Origin: Candidatus Bipolaricaulota bacterium
GTDB lineage: Bacteria; Bipolaricaulota; Bipolaricaulia; UBA7950; UBA9294
Assembly (NCBI GenBank): GCA_018399865.1
Contig: JAGYNL010000062.1
Location: forward strand, 1-5,947
Length of the DNA: 5,947 nt
Reading direction: 5' to 3'
Shown: positions 5,774-5,947 of the stretch, in pieces
Position numbering within the stretch: the first letter of the stretch is position 1
How the letters are laid out: every line of letters begins with the position of its first letter
Program-made: the position numbers and the translations under genes
The notes under the pieces: generated by a model
What the model was told of the DNA's origin: nothing
The model's database searches: none
What the model saw: the letters and a program-made list of their open reading frames with translations, nothing else

Positions 5774-5947
5774 ATGAAGACAGTTGATCTAATTAGAAAG
5801 AAGCGGGACGGGAAAAAGCTCGGGCGCGACGAGATCGAGTTTGTTATTGAGGGATATGTAGATGGAAAGATCCCCGACTATCAAATGTCAGCTCTACTAA
5901 TGGCGATTTTCTTCCAAGGGATGGACGACGAAGAAACAGCTTATCTT
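5774..5947 (+). CDS. pdp: Pyrimidine-nucleoside phosphorylase, N-terminal part (cut by window edge)
   Basis: The first 58 codons of a thymidine/pyrimidine-nucleoside phosphorylase, which splits uridine or thymidine with phosphate to give the base and (deoxy)ribose-1-phosphate in cytosolic nucleoside salvage. The visible N-terminal helical domain matches the family closely: [20 protein letters not shown] (4-23), then [20 protein letters not shown] (27-46) and [12 protein letters not shown] (47-58), corresponding to the conserved [13 protein letters not shown](Y/F)F.GM..EET. The catalytic and phosphate-binding parts lie beyond the window. The start at 5774 is the only ATG after an in-frame stop at 5759-5761 and agrees with the family's usual N-terminus. 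Separating Pdp from DeoA needs the rest of the protein. It stands next to a decayed PfkB kinase, a family that includes ribokinases and nucleoside kinases. Confidence 0.9.
   Translation, partial: MKTVDLIRKKRDGKKLGRDEIEFVIEGYVDGKIPDYQMSALLMAIFFQGMDDEETAYL

Overview
The window looks bacterial, with mid-range base composition and short intergenic gaps. Four things lean towards a Gram-positive-type lineage (Firmicutes or a deep-branching actinobacterial group): a Firmicutes-type pyrimidine-nucleoside phosphorylase, a LolA/DUF4367-like protein, a lipoprotein carrying propeller-like repeats, and promoters placed almost on top of start codons. This placement is an inference; no rRNA or taxonomic marker is present.

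The left half (positions 1 to about 2810, minus strand) is a ferrous-iron uptake operon, transcribed right to left. Its order is feoA (SH3-like accessory protein), a small Fur-family regulator gene, feoB (GTPase-coupled Fe(II) permease), then the first 19 codons of a small unidentified gene that leaves the window. The promoter is very good: -35 TTGACA, 17-base spacer, -10 TATATT. A perfect 15-base 7-1-7 inverted repeat of Fur-box architecture lies over the expected transcription start. The internal regulator is peculiar: most residues that bind metal in Fur proteins, and the recognition-helix Arg, are replaced although the reading frame is open.

The middle holds two tail-to-tail genes. A plus-strand gene divergent from the feo operon encodes a LolA-like/DUF4367-like protein that, unusually, has no signal peptide. 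A minus-strand gene encodes a lipoprotein with TolB/PD40-like repeats. The lipoprotein promoter sits directly against its ATG, so its mRNA is predicted to be leaderless.

The right end (5339 to 5947) holds a decayed PfkB-family sugar or nucleoside kinase on the minus strand. It keeps the GDAFAAGF signature but has in-frame stops and a large internal deletion. Divergent from it is the start of pdp (pyrimidine-nucleoside phosphorylase), cut by the window edge and also with a near-leaderless promoter arrangement. A nucleoside or ribose kinase remnant beside a nucleoside phosphorylase suggests a partly lost nucleoside-salvage locus.

No RNA genes, CRISPR arrays or insertion sequences were seen. 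The most interesting items are the metal-site-depleted Fur paralogue with its variant operator, the signal-less LolA-like protein, and the leaderless promoters.
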